This document shows positions 23,445 through 33,960 of a DNA stretch of 64,000 nucleotides, in pieces. Each line of letters opens with the position of its first letter. The first letter of the stretch is position 1. Source of the stretch: Euphorbia lathyris (lineage: Eukaryota; Streptophyta; Magnoliopsida; Malpighiales; Euphorbiaceae); NCBI RefSeq assembly GCF_963576675.1, contig NC_088913.1:14893001-14957000 (forward strand). Direction: 5' to 3'. The position numbers were made by a program, and so were the translations under genes. The notes under the pieces were generated by a model. That model was not told where the DNA came from and did no database searches. It saw nothing but the letters and a program-made list of their open reading frames with translations.

Positions 23445-23790
23445 AAATTAACCTTATTTGAGAGTTATTTTTTTTAGAGTAAATGAAGGTTAATGGAAGT
23501 TAAATGTTTATTTCCTCTAACATCCGAACTCTAACCTCCAAATTGGGGGTTAATTAGAGTAACATAAAGTTTTTTAAATTTTGTTGTCTTTGCAAAATAA
23601 ATTTAACTTTCATTCCCCTCTATGTTTAAACTCTCAAACTAAGTTAAACATTTAGCCTCATTTACATTCTATAAACTCTCAAATAAAGTTAATTTTTAAC
23701 TTTTCTTTCCATCACTTCCATTCCCTTTCTATTGCCTCTTTTAACTTTCATCTCCATTAACCTCCAAATTCCCAAACAAAGGCTTAGGTT
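23445..23790. mobile_element. foldback MITE-like element
   Basis: Inverted segments flank a centre at about 23600: AACCTTATTTGAGAGTT and GTAAATGAAGGTTAA on the left, and TCATTTAC, AACTCTCAAATAAAGTTAA on the right. Part of the left arm is shared with 13850-13965 (GAGTTAACGAGAGTAACATA-like). Non-coding, class not assigned. Confidence 0.5.
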
Positions 23791-24283
23791 CGGTTCTGAA
23801 ATATGAATAGTGCATCATCTTTCTTTATGTGGTCTAACTTGTATCCCATGGTTTCTCCATCAATTTCAGGTATTTCTTTTTCTCTATCTATTTCTGTACT
23901 TGGACATACTTCTTTTACATATTTTTAATTGTCATGGGTAGGAGTTGAGCTAGGGTTTCCATCAATTTGGAACTTTTATGATCATCATAAACTAGGTGTT
24001 CTATGTTACTTGAGCAACTCCTATTTTCTTGGGATAAGTATGAATTTTGTCATGAATTTATTGCGAAGATATCAATTCTATTTTATCTCGATGGTACTTT
24101 AATAGCAATATTGGCCCGAATTTGATCCATCATTTTCCTTCTCAATGATAGTATAGGAAAAGAATTGCAAAACAAAATGCACAATAAATGATAATCTTGT
24201 ATGAAGCAGAAGGATCGCTTTCTTAGTACTCTGTTTTATTACTTTTCACTATTTACCGCAAATGATAAATTTTTGACAGAGTA

Positions 24284-24665
24284 ATGATGAAAGGGAAAAA
24301 GATTTCAAGATATTGTGGCCAAAAAACTAGAAATGAAGAAGATGAGATCCAATATTCAGGTTGTCCAGTTACGAATTTACCTAGCCACCTCATTGCAACT
24401 ATTATTTTTAGACTATTGATTAAGGATATAATTGTTTGCAAATGCATATATAAATCTTTGTATGCTACAATTTCAAATCCTGAATTTGCTCAATCTGAGG
24501 TCTTTCCAATTGCTCGTACCGTGGATTATACACACATGTCAAGAATACTTTATCCCCTTGAGTTAGAGCAGGATGAATGGTTCATGGACACGGTTTCGAG
24601 TCAGCAATGTCATGACTATTTTGAAATTTCACAGGTTAGTATGAAATTTGGTTCTAAGTTAAAGA
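24284..24665 (+). pseudogene. F-box/FBA gene copy A, 5' part, cut by a retrotransposon
   Basis: The ATG at 24284 opens 126 codons. After a basic start, residues about 29-70 form an F-box: VTNLPSHLIATIIFRLLIKD, then IVCKCIYKSLYATISNPEF, the SKP1-contact motif of SCF ubiquitin ligases. The frame continues MKFGSKLK and is cut exactly at the AAAGA target duplication (24661-24665). The second half resumes 28.3 kb away at 52967. Upstream, at about 23870-24280, lies a probable 5'UTR intron (TTTCAG|GTATTTC), absent from the inverted copy at 53.5-54.2 kb. The insertion abolishes this gene. Confidence 0.87.
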
Positions 24666-24921
24666 TGTTAGTCCCTTGTAAGGTTGCAAATATAGTTCCA
24701 AGGGGGGGGGGGGGTTAGGAACTATTTTACCTTTTTAAAATAATCTGGGCAGATTTCTTTTCTTTAAGAAAAGTTTATATGACAGCGGCGCGTATCACTC
24801 AGCAAGACACTGGCTTAGTCAACTAGTGACTAAGACAGTTTCGTTGCTTAGGTCAGGAAATAGCACTTAAAGTCTATTCCTGAACCAACTCGTCGGGAGC
24901 GCACAACTCAGCTTGACCTCT
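24666..24921 (-). mobile_element. Sirevirus 3' LTR, outer part
   Basis: It aligns with 51670-51925 of the 5' LTR, including a poly-G tract, and stops at the gypsy target site CCTCT (24917-24921). It continues at 43049. Confidence 0.93.
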
Positions 24922-25344
24922 TGTAGACACCGAGTCGGAGGACCTGTGACGAAAACCTGAAAATAAGACAGTTGAAGCGATTGATTCCGGAAGATTTCGA
25001 AAAATATAAAGAATAATAAGCAAAGGAGAATTAACGCCACGACGCGGGTGCTTAGCGGCATCCGGCACGCAGACGACAACGGTCGAACGCCCGCTCGACG
25101 GCACGGGACGTGCGCTCGGCGTCCGTCAGACGCGCCGTGAGTCGCACGCTCTCGACGTCCGAGCAATGCCCGGGTTAGGTGACACGGGACGCGCTCTCGT
25201 GGGCCGCTGAGCACACGTGTCCAGTAGCGTGAGGCGCGCGTTCGGCGACCGCGACGCGTAAGCGCCCGACGGCGCAGAACGCGCGCTCGGCGGCCGCGGG
25301 GTGCGCACGCCCGACGGCGCGAGGCACGCCCCGAGAGTCATCGA

Positions 25345-25495
25345 GCGGGCGCCCAACCTTGCGTTGGGCGCTCGCCCAACAAATGTTGGGCGGCCGCCCA
25401 ACAAGGTTGGGCGGTAGCCCAACGCAAGGTTGGGCGGTCGCCCAACCTCAATGGGCGACGCCCAATTCCTTTTAGGCGTCGCCCATTGTTCCGGG
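25345..25495 (+). promoter_or_regulatory. palindrome array GTTGGGCGNNCGCCCAAC just upstream of TATA
   Basis: Four copies of the 18-bp palindrome (one degenerate, GGTAGCCCAAC) are separated by 3-5 bp, then a variant ATGGGCGACGCCCAAT, ending about 15-20 bp before the TATA box. The matching array of the 3' LTR has six copies (about 40508-40695). The position suggests promoter elements, but binding factors are unknown. Confidence 0.7.
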
Positions 25496-25507
25496 ACCCG
25501 TTTTCCC

Positions 25508-25514
25508 TATATAA
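25508..25514 (+). promoter_or_regulatory. LTR TATA box
   Basis: TATATAA inside a larger imperfect palindrome (GGGACCCG...CCCTATATAAGGG...GGATCCC). The same box is at 40718-40724 in the 3' LTR and in both LTRs to the right. Confidence 0.8.
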
Positions 25515-26176
25515 GGGCATGGATCCCAAGATAAAAAGAGGAGAAGAGGGGGGTTTTTGGATAAATCTTCTCACTCTAGACATTTCTAGAGAGAGAGAGT
25601 GATTTTTTTGAGAAAAATATTTTTTTTCTCAAAAATTCAAAATTTCCTAAAGTTCAATTTTTACTAAATTTTCATTAAAATCGGAAGCTCGCGGTTCGTG
25701 GAATCAATCGGCTTCGACTGTCAGATACCGAATTTAAAGGTATTATCCTAGGACTAGACTCTTTATTTTATTTAATTTATTCTTTCTTTCTATTTTTTTT
25801 ATGCTATAGTTTTTATTCATCTAGTTATTTATTTATTTTGTCACACTTTATTTAATTAGCGTATTTATTTAATTTTCGTTTCGTGTTAAATAAAATTCGG
25901 TTTTGTTTGAAGATAAAAACCTCGTTTTGATATCCCAATACGAACCGTGATCCGATAAAAAGGTAGTTCGGGTGTCGAAAGCGTTGTAATTAGAAGTTTT
26001 TCAATAACGTTTTGAAATAAAAACATCGTTTTAGGAACTTCCGTTTTCAACTATGATCCATTTTTGGTAGTTCGGAAATCCAAAACGATTGAATTAGATT
26101 TAATTTAAAGTTTTTGAATAAATCTGGAAAATATTGGAGTGCTGCTGTAATTAGCCAATTCTGTCACTAAAGGCTG

Positions 26177-26203
26177 TTTACCGACGGATTTTCCGTCGGT
26201 AAA
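26177..26203 (+). promoter_or_regulatory. conserved hairpin in the LTR
   Basis: TTTACCGACGGA and its exact complement TCCGTCGGTAAA are separated by TTT. The hairpin is conserved at 41386-41412, 60072-60098 (one mismatch) and 63290-63316. It would lie in the transcribed leader, about 670 nt after the TATA box. Function unknown. Confidence 0.7.
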
Positions 26204-27834
26204 TCTGCCAAAATGTAAAAAATGCCATTTCGGTCCCTTTTTCTTAACTTTTAGACTTTTAATCCTTAGTATGTATATATATAATTATGTAATATATGAT
26301 TTTCGAATTGTTTTAGAACTTTAACATATATAATTATTTTAGGAGATTGTTTCTTTTATTTTTATTCTATTTTTTATATAAGCATATATTATATTACTTT
26401 CCTTTTTATCATTATTCATTTAAGATACATTAAATTCTATTTTAAATGTTATTTACTTGGGCATTTTGGGAGATGATTAGTAGATATTTGTATATATTAT
26501 TTTTGATATTTAAAACTATAATAACTATGTATATATGTAGTTTTGGGATATTTGGATTATTTTATTGATTATTATTTTTGAATAAATGTTATTTTCTTAG
26601 TTATAAGATTCATTTACTATTTTTACACTTTTAAAGTATAAATGTACTATATATAGTATTTTCATATATGTATTATATAGTTTCTTTTTTTTATTAACTT
26701 TTATTTTCACATTTTCTTTTTGATTTAAAAGTATATGTATATGTTTAAGTTATTTTCTTTATTCTTTTGGACTATTCATAGGCCCATGTTTCAAATGGGC
26801 TTCACTTGGAAAAATTAATTTTTGGGCTTTAATATGTTTATTGTTGTAATTATAATAGATAGAGAGTTCATTAAATGAAAGAGGAAAATAAATCACAAAA
26901 AAGGAGTTTTCAATTGAATTATTTAAACTAATGATTTTTTGTGTAAATAAATAAGAGTCATTCTTGTTAATATTTCAAATCGTCTTCAAAACACCACGCT
27001 TTAAAACCTTAGCCCGTTCCAACGACGGATTAAGCGAACCTTGTAATTAAAATCGTTTCCTTAATAAATAATAGATTTTTTTGGTATCGTTTTCTTAAAG
27101 GATTTGTACAAAAATAAAATTGACTTGTATGTTTAATCATGTTTTCTCATTAAAAGGTTTTTATCTCAAACGTTTTCAATACTCGAGTCGTTCCAACGGC
27201 GATTCGGGTAAAACTTCATCAAACGGGGTTTTAAAACGCACCCAAATCGTTCCAACGGCGACTAAGGTGCGAACCATGTAAATAAACTCATTTTGGGGGA
27301 ATAAGTTAGTGTAGAATAAACACACAACATAACATGTAAATAAGTCGTAAATAAATCACTTCTTCCTTTCCCTCTCTGTGTATGTATAAACGTAAATGGG
27401 TGATTCTTTACTGATGTGGCTTTTTAATATCATATGCTCAAAACGGTTTCTAAAAAGAGAAAGAAAAGGGTTTCAAATGAATTTTAAACTTAAAGAAGTA
27501 TACGATTAGTCTGTTATCGCCTAACATGCTGAGTAGGAGGCCGGTGGTTCATAACCGGGTGATGTCGGGGTGCCTAGTAGCCTTTCTCCGGAAAGGAGCT
27601 AGCCTTCTCGGCTCGTACCTAAGTTTCCCGAACCCACACCGGTCTCCCACAAGGGATCGGTGTTCATTTTCCCATTCGTGGGTGGCGACTCTTCCATATC
27701 TCCGAGCTCCGGTCCTACCGAGCAGCTTGATTCCACGATTGGTTGCTTTCGGCGCCAATCACCGCTTACGTCGCCATGAGGTTGTCCACCCCCCGGTCCG
27801 CCCGGGAGATTAGGCTGCGGCACCTCGTCTTACA

Positions 27835-27853
27835 AGTGGCGACTCTGCTGGGG
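27835..27853 (+). other. primer-binding site of the gypsy element
   Basis: AGTGGCGACTCTGCTGGGG follows the LTR end directly. TGGCGACT is the usual start of primer sites in Ogre/Tat elements, attributed to tRNA-Arg. The tRNA assignment rests on family knowledge. Confidence 0.7.
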
Positions 27854-29773
27854 AAGCGAGAAATTTGATTCCGGAAGGCGTGTATTAAGCCCTTAACGGG
27901 GACGGATCGTTTTACTTCTTTTCGTATGCATTCATGTGCATTATTGCAAACCCTCTGGGTAATTTCCGCGAAACCTCTAGCGAGAGTCCATTCGTCGCTC
28001 GAAAGAGGCTAGCGTAAGTTCCCCCTTACAGTAAGGCGCCAAAGGGTCCCCATCCATTCGTTAGGGGCGAATTTGTGCGGTCCTGTGAGGTCCCGCGATC
28101 AGCCGTGTCAGCATATAGTAGCCTTAGAAGTTGCCATAGGATTACCCGTTACTATTTTTTATGTGATAAATGAATCAGTTCGTGTTTTCAAAACGCCATG
28201 ATACGTGTCTAAATCCTAACATATGTAAAGAAAATGAAACGATACGTTAATATATACTCTTAAACCGATATATAAACTACCCTAGAATATTGAAACAATT
28301 CGAACTAAAGACGACTTAGTCATCTCGTATGAATGAACTTGTGCGACCCGCCTGGTCCCTTTCCATGTCCCGAAGAAGGCACATGTTCAGGAAATACGTT
28401 ATGACGTAAGCACGTATTAGTGCGGATCGGTTTGATATTAAGGATAGTTATATCTCGATTCAAAAGACTATATTAACGAGTAGCCGTTATTCACATTCTT
28501 TAAATAGGTTGGGATGAAACGAAATTATGACGGAACGAAAACGAAGAACATTTCTGTTTTGCACGACCCTGTTGTAACGTGAAAAGTTTCGCACAAGTAG
28601 CCTGTCCCTTCCGAATAAAAGACGAGCTTTTACGTTATACCTCGTGTCGTTCTTAAGAGAAATGGACGTATCCGCAAAGGTGACTAAGAAAACAAAAGAA
28701 AGGAAAAATAAACTAAACGACCAAAAATCATTCCGAGTCTACGATATACATCAATCCCGAGGGTAGTTAAAGAAGATAAACCAATACCGTCGAATGCGTG
28801 TCTCGAACGAATATATACCCCGTTTAAAAATCACTAAGCCGAATCAAACCAAACCGTATAATTGCACCATATGGACGAGACTGCTGGTTTTGACTAACGA
28901 CTCGATCATTTCGACCGTTACCAAAACTGCAAGAAATATGGCCCGATGTACGTGTTTGCTTAAATTCGCGCCTAAAGGAAAGAAAACGGTGATATCATCG
29001 CTTCGAGCAAACACGCAATTCAACGAAACGTTGATTTTCTATAACCACACTAAGATGATATATCCCGTGGATTGGGAAGAACAACGAATTGTTACTAACC
29101 GAAAGATTACCGTGCGTTCAAAATAAGACTCGCCGTCTTTTCACGTAGCCAAAACGAGTAAACGGAATCCTAAACGCTAAAAACAAGCACGTTACGCAAT
29201 GAGTCCGTTCCCTAAATTCAAAAGTGGTCTCATCACTAACTAAACATGTGGTTACGTCTCTCGATAGATCCAAAAGATCCCGTTGTAATCTGAAAATCGA
29301 GACACGAACCCACGCAAATAAAAGGGGACGAGTCATTGACAATAACGAACGATTGGACTAAATGAATAAACTCGTTCCACGTCTGAAAAACCGAGATGCG
29401 CCCAAAGGGAGTCAAAACCCAAATTAATGCGTCTCGCAAAAAGACAAAAGACGAGTTATTCCGAAAGGACAATCCGACTTGGTCGATTTCTTAGTCACTG
29501 AACGTTGGTACGTCAAAACGAACTGTATTATCTGATGGATGATTTACTTTTCCGCAATAATCGACGGCATCACGCGTCCCCTGGACCGCAAGGTGAGCCA
29601 AAAAACCAAAATCCTAGGAAAGAGACCTGGACCAACGAGTGTGTGGAGGAATAAGGATGGAAGAGAGATGTTGTGATATGTGTAATTAGAACTAACGTTT
29701 GTTCTTCTTATCTTATAATCGTAAAAAAATAAACGCACACACCACGAATCATGCATATAAAAATCATGCATAC
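27854..29773 (+). other. long untranslated leader of the gypsy element
   Basis: 1.9 kb without a convincing gene. A 110-codon frame (28794-29126) has no recognisable motif and I do not call it. The first 300 bp recur at 61606-61919 in the second element. Ogre-type elements often encode an extra ORF1 here; none is evident. Confidence 0.6.
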
Positions 29774-31623
29774 ATGCTAATGGATACCAATCGCGCAGAC
29801 GTCATCATTAAGCGGTTGTGGTTTCGCGAGAGTAATCGGCTTGTCAGACAGTTTGATCAGCTTCGAGTAGACAGTTCTGAATCAGTAGTCGTGGCTTCTG
29901 AATCATCTTCGTCTGGGTATACTCAGTCTTCCATCAGTATGTCTGCGACCGACGAGAAAGTGGCCGGATTGGAGAATTCTGTGAACAATATCAATGATCA
30001 GCTAGCCGCGATCTTGGCCTAGCTAGCTGAGTTAGCACTGAAGGACAACAAGAGTGGTAGTAAGCGTGTTGAGAATGAGGTGAACGATGGCCCTCGCTTT
30101 GGGAATGAGGATGACTATCAGGATTATATCCGAAAACAGCTTGAGAAGGAGAAAGCTAAGGAAGAGGAGTGGAAGCAACACATCACACAGGAAGTGCAGG
30201 ACTTGCGCGAAGGAAGCTCCGGAAGTCAGGATTTCTATAATTTGAAGAATTGTTTGTCGGCCACAGCCTTACCTTTGAAATTTCGGCTCCCTGACATGAA
30301 AAAGTTTGATGGAACTGGAGATCCCACCGCTCACATGAATCAGTATGTTGCCGTGATGAAGCACACGATCCTGACCGAGGATCAAGTCCTGGGGCTGTTT
30401 AACACTTATCTAGAGGGGGCTGCCCTCACATGGTTTCATGCATTGCCAATGGTGACAAAGAGAGATTGGAAAGAATTAGCAAAGTCATTCATCGCTCAGT
30501 ATAGCTTTAACACCATGCTGGAGGTCACTCTGAAGGAGTTAGAGAGCACTAAGCAACAGGCTGGGGAATCCTTTTCTGATTTTGTGAAAAGATGGAGGGC
30601 CAAGGCCGCAGTGATGAAACAGAAACCGCTGGAGCAGGACCAGATGCGAATGGTAGTCGGCAACACGTTGCCGTATATCAAGAATGAGTTGCGGTATATG
30701 CCATTTACTGATTTCAATCAGATGTATAGTTGTGCCTTGACTGTTGAAGGGGATGGGGAGCCGAAGAAAGCTTATACCAAGTGGACGAAGTCTAGATATA
30801 GCGCCGGAGGGCCTAGTGGGAGTACAGAATCCGCGACAGTGAAAGTGGTTGATCTTAATGCTATCCAAAAGAGGCAGTTCGCCAAGTTTGATCAGACTTA
30901 CGCAAAAGTTTTTGAGCGTCTGCAGAAAAAGGGATTGTTGAAAGCCCTTACCCCGTATAACAAAGCTCAACCTACTTCGCAGATACAGGCTAGAGGGTAT
31001 TGCGAGTTCCATAGCAACTATGGGCATACAATTGAGAATTGTGAGAGGTTGAAGCACGAAATACAAGATTTAATCGAGGAGAAGAAGATAGCTGATCCTT
31101 CGTCTGCGAACCCTTCCATTAGGCGTAATCCATTGCCTAACCATAGGGTAAGCATGGTCGGAGCTGGTTTGTCAGAAACTGTAGTGATGGAATCCTTTGA
31201 GGAGAATGTAGAGGAGTTGTTGGACTCCGTCGAAAAGAACAAGGTGGGAAGTGGGCTTTATGTGTCCTTCCTTAGTGAAGAACAAGAGGATGAACCGATG
31301 GAAGAAGGTTCGGATGGCGGAGCACCGTATGATGAGGATAGTGCAGAAGAGACCGGAGAAGGGTCGTCTCGGACTATTGTGCCAGAGTTGGGACTGTTTA
31401 GTGAAGGAAGAGACCCCGAGGTGCACTTGCGCGAATATATGCGCGACATGTTTGTGGAATCCTTCGGAGTGGATGAGATTGCTCAGTGGTTTCATCATTC
31501 GTTAGTAGGCGAGCCTCTGGAATGGTTCCACTCTTTACCCGATTCTTGTAAGCATGATTGGGATCTGTTATCAGATTTATTCTTGGAGAAATACCAAAGA
31601 GCTGAGGATAGAACTGCAATAAG
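29774..31623 (+). pseudogene. Gag of the Tat/Ogre-like element, with internal stop
   Basis: Start ATG at 29774 or 29780 (the first begins MLMDTNRADV). A TAG at 30020-30022 interrupts the N-terminal coiled part; the frame then stays open. Capsid module 1 (30320-30502) starts DPTAHMNQY and ends KSFIAQY; the rest of the capsid domain follows (SFSDFVKRWRAK, TDFNQMYSCAL). A knuckle C-X2-H-X4-H-X4-C (CEFHSNYGHTIENC) lies at about 31001-31042. After an acidic stretch comes a second capsid-like module (31412-31594; DPEVHLREYMRDM, SLVGEPLEWFHSLP, LFLEKY). The frame is lost at about 31610-31623 and continues one register away in the next feature. Gag would form the particle that packages element RNA. 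Confidence 0.88.
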
Positions 31624-33960
31624 GATCCTATGGAGCACCTTCACTTCTACCTATCGGCCATGATGCCTTTGGGTTTTAAAGAGGGAGAGATCACCAGCTT
31701 GTTTTGTAATTCGCTGATGGGTGAACCGCTAATGTGGTACATTTCGTTGTCGATGTATGTTAAGACTGATTGGGCAGCAATGATGAAGAGATTTATCAAG
31801 GAGTATACAATATGGATGCTAGCAGAGCAAACCCCTGATTCCCCGTCTTACCAAACACCTGATGCGGTGTTAGCAATGCCTAGGTATGGTGGATACCAGG
31901 ATCCTATGGAGCATGCGAGAATATTCCGCAATCATATGTATGATGCCGGATTTCCACAGTGCGAGTTGCATGAACATTTTCTGGAAACCTTGATGGGTGA
32001 AGCCTTACTGTGGCATCAGGGTCTATCAGAGGAGGAGATGGGTCATTGGATACCACTCAGAAGTGCCTTTTTGGCGAGATATGAAATGTACATTCCATGG
32101 ACGGGATCCCTAGACGATCTGGACAGGATTAAGCAGTTCCCCGAAGAACCATTTGTGGATTATGCTAGAAGGTGGAGGCACCGTTATGAGCAGTGTAATG
32201 AGACAATGAGTGATAAGGTGCAGCTTATGTGCATACAACGAGGTGCTATTCCGTTGGCCGCAAGAAGGATGAGTAGAGTGTCTCTCCGTGACTACAATGA
32301 TTTGATAGGTTGGGCTTTATATGGATCATCGGATCCCTTCTTCTTGAATCCAAACGTTCCTCACGTCATGGATTTAATGATCGTGGACATTTGGGAGAGT
32401 TCCTCCGATGAGGAAGATGCCAATCGAAAGATCCCTATCAACATTTGGGATGAATCAGATGATGAGCCGGAGATTGCGGCAATGACGAGATCAGGTCGTG
32501 TGGCCGAGGGAAAGACACCGATGGTAGAAACTGAGATTGGAGAAGGATCAGCTCTTGGGCCCAATGACCAAGTTCTGGAGCAGTTGAAGAAGACGCAAGC
32601 TAAATCCACGGTTTGGGAAGTTCTATGCCATTCTAAGTACCATCGTGAGAACTTGATGAAAGAATTGCAGAATCTGGTTATTTCCACCGATACTGAGCCG
32701 GCAGCGCTAGTAGGAGCAATTATGGCCCGGAAAAAGACTGAGATCACATTTACCGACGAGGATCTCCCAGAAGAGGGAAAGGCTCACAATAAGCCTTTGT
32801 ATATCCGAGCGGAAATCAACGGGAAGAAGACTAGCTGTGTGATGGTCGATGATGGATCGGCCATTAATGTTTGTCCATTGAAACTCTTGTCGAAGTTGGG
32901 GGTAGAAAGAGGAGACTTGACGGCCTCTGAAACTGTGATTAGAGCATATGATGACAGCCGTAGGCACATTGAAGGAGTCTTCAAGGCGAAATTGAAAGTG
33001 GGGCCGCATGAAGAAGAAACTGAGTTCACAGTGCTGGATATCCCGGTAACCTTTGCTGTGCTGTTGGGATGCCCCTGGTTCCATAAGTTGGGAGGTGTGC
33101 CCTCCACGCTCCACCAAATGATTAAATTCCCCTTTGGGGAGGAGATAGTGGCAATTAGAGCTGAGAAGTTGAGCTCGGTGGCAGCATTGGGAATTGAACC
33201 TCAGCTTTTCTCCGGATTCCAAGTCTCCGGGATTTACGAGTCGAGCATGACCGCCGATGTGGTGAAGATGATGAAAGGAGGTTTCATCCCGGGAATGGGC
33301 TTAGGAGCACACCATCAGGGGGTGCCAGAATTTCCGGACTTTAAGAGTCAGAAAACCCGGAGGGGTTTGGGATATGAGCAAAGAGGTCCGTCCAATGCAA
33401 GTGCTGAAGGAAAAGTAGGCTTGAGGAAATATTTTGTGAGCGAGGGGCATGGAAAGGCATACTCAGGAACCTCCGAGTCATGGACTAGTGCAGAAGGGAA
33501 GATTCTGCCGGGATTCGAGATCTTCAATGATGTGGCCGACTGGGGCAAGGGAAAGGCAAGCTGCTTTGTCGAGGAGATCATGATGCTAGATTTAAATGCC
33601 AAGGAGCAAGTCATCACTATTGAGGCAACTGCAGGAGCGGGAGATGAGCCTGGTACCTCCAAGGCATATGAGAAACCCGAGAACCCTGATGATGACAATT
33701 GTATTACTGCTTTGTTTGAATCCGATGATGTAATCACCCACGCTATCAATGAAATGAATTCTGATTTTGCTTACTTGTTTGATGTTGATCATGATCATTC
33801 CATGCATTCTCATTCATATAACATGCCTACATTTGAAATCAATACAATAGAAATGTCAACTTTCAATCTTAGTACGGATGAAAATCCTAAACTTATACAA
33901 ATTGCTCAAGACTTAACTATTGAAGAGAGAAAAGAATTCGAGAGAATAATTAAAAAAATA
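31624..33960 (+). pseudogene. extra Gag-like modules, aspartic protease and G-patch-like segment
   Basis: Begins right after the frameshift with capsid-like module 3 (31624-31806; DPMEHLHFYL, SLMGEPLMWYISL, RFIKEY) and module 4 (31900-32082; DPMEHARIF, TLMGEALLWHQGL, AFLARY). Module 4 is followed by a capsid C-half (EPFVDYARRWRHRYEQC, RDYNDLIGWAL). A retropepsin follows at about 32800-33160: active-site DDGSAIN, a later flap-helix region and VLLGCPWFHKLGGVPS. Next is a glycine-rich G-patch-like stretch at about 33270-33380 (GGFIPGMGLGAHHQG, RRGLGYE), known from Ogre/Tat polyproteins. The frame leaves register at an A7 run (about 33952-33958). Confidence 0.87.

Larger units (their letters stand above)
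24922..27834 (+). mobile_element. 5' LTR of the Tat/Ogre-like element
   Basis: Starts TGTAGACACCGAGTCGG and ends CACCTCGTCTTACA. It holds a CpG-rich palindrome array, a TATA box (25508-25514), a CT/GA-rich leader with the mirror pair TTTTTGAGAAAA/TTTTCTCAAAAA, and a 12-bp-arm hairpin. Open frames inside it are by-products of the repeat array. Confidence 0.95.

Noticed and set aside
24253..24447. Minus-strand ORF over the F-box start
   Set aside because: Antisense shadow of the F-box copy A coding exon.
25345..25495. CRISPR-like direct-repeat/spacer pattern
   Set aside because: The units are palindromes with 3-5-bp gaps inside a plant LTR. There are no true spacers and no cas context.
27526..27813. 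95-codon ORF at the end of each gypsy LTR (also 42735-43022)
   Set aside because: Conserved only because the LTRs are copies of each other. It has frame breaks in the LTR at 61.3 kb and no family similarity.
28794..29126. 110-codon ORF as a candidate Ogre ORF1
   Set aside because: Too short, no motif and no upstream start context. Ogre ORF1 proteins are much longer.
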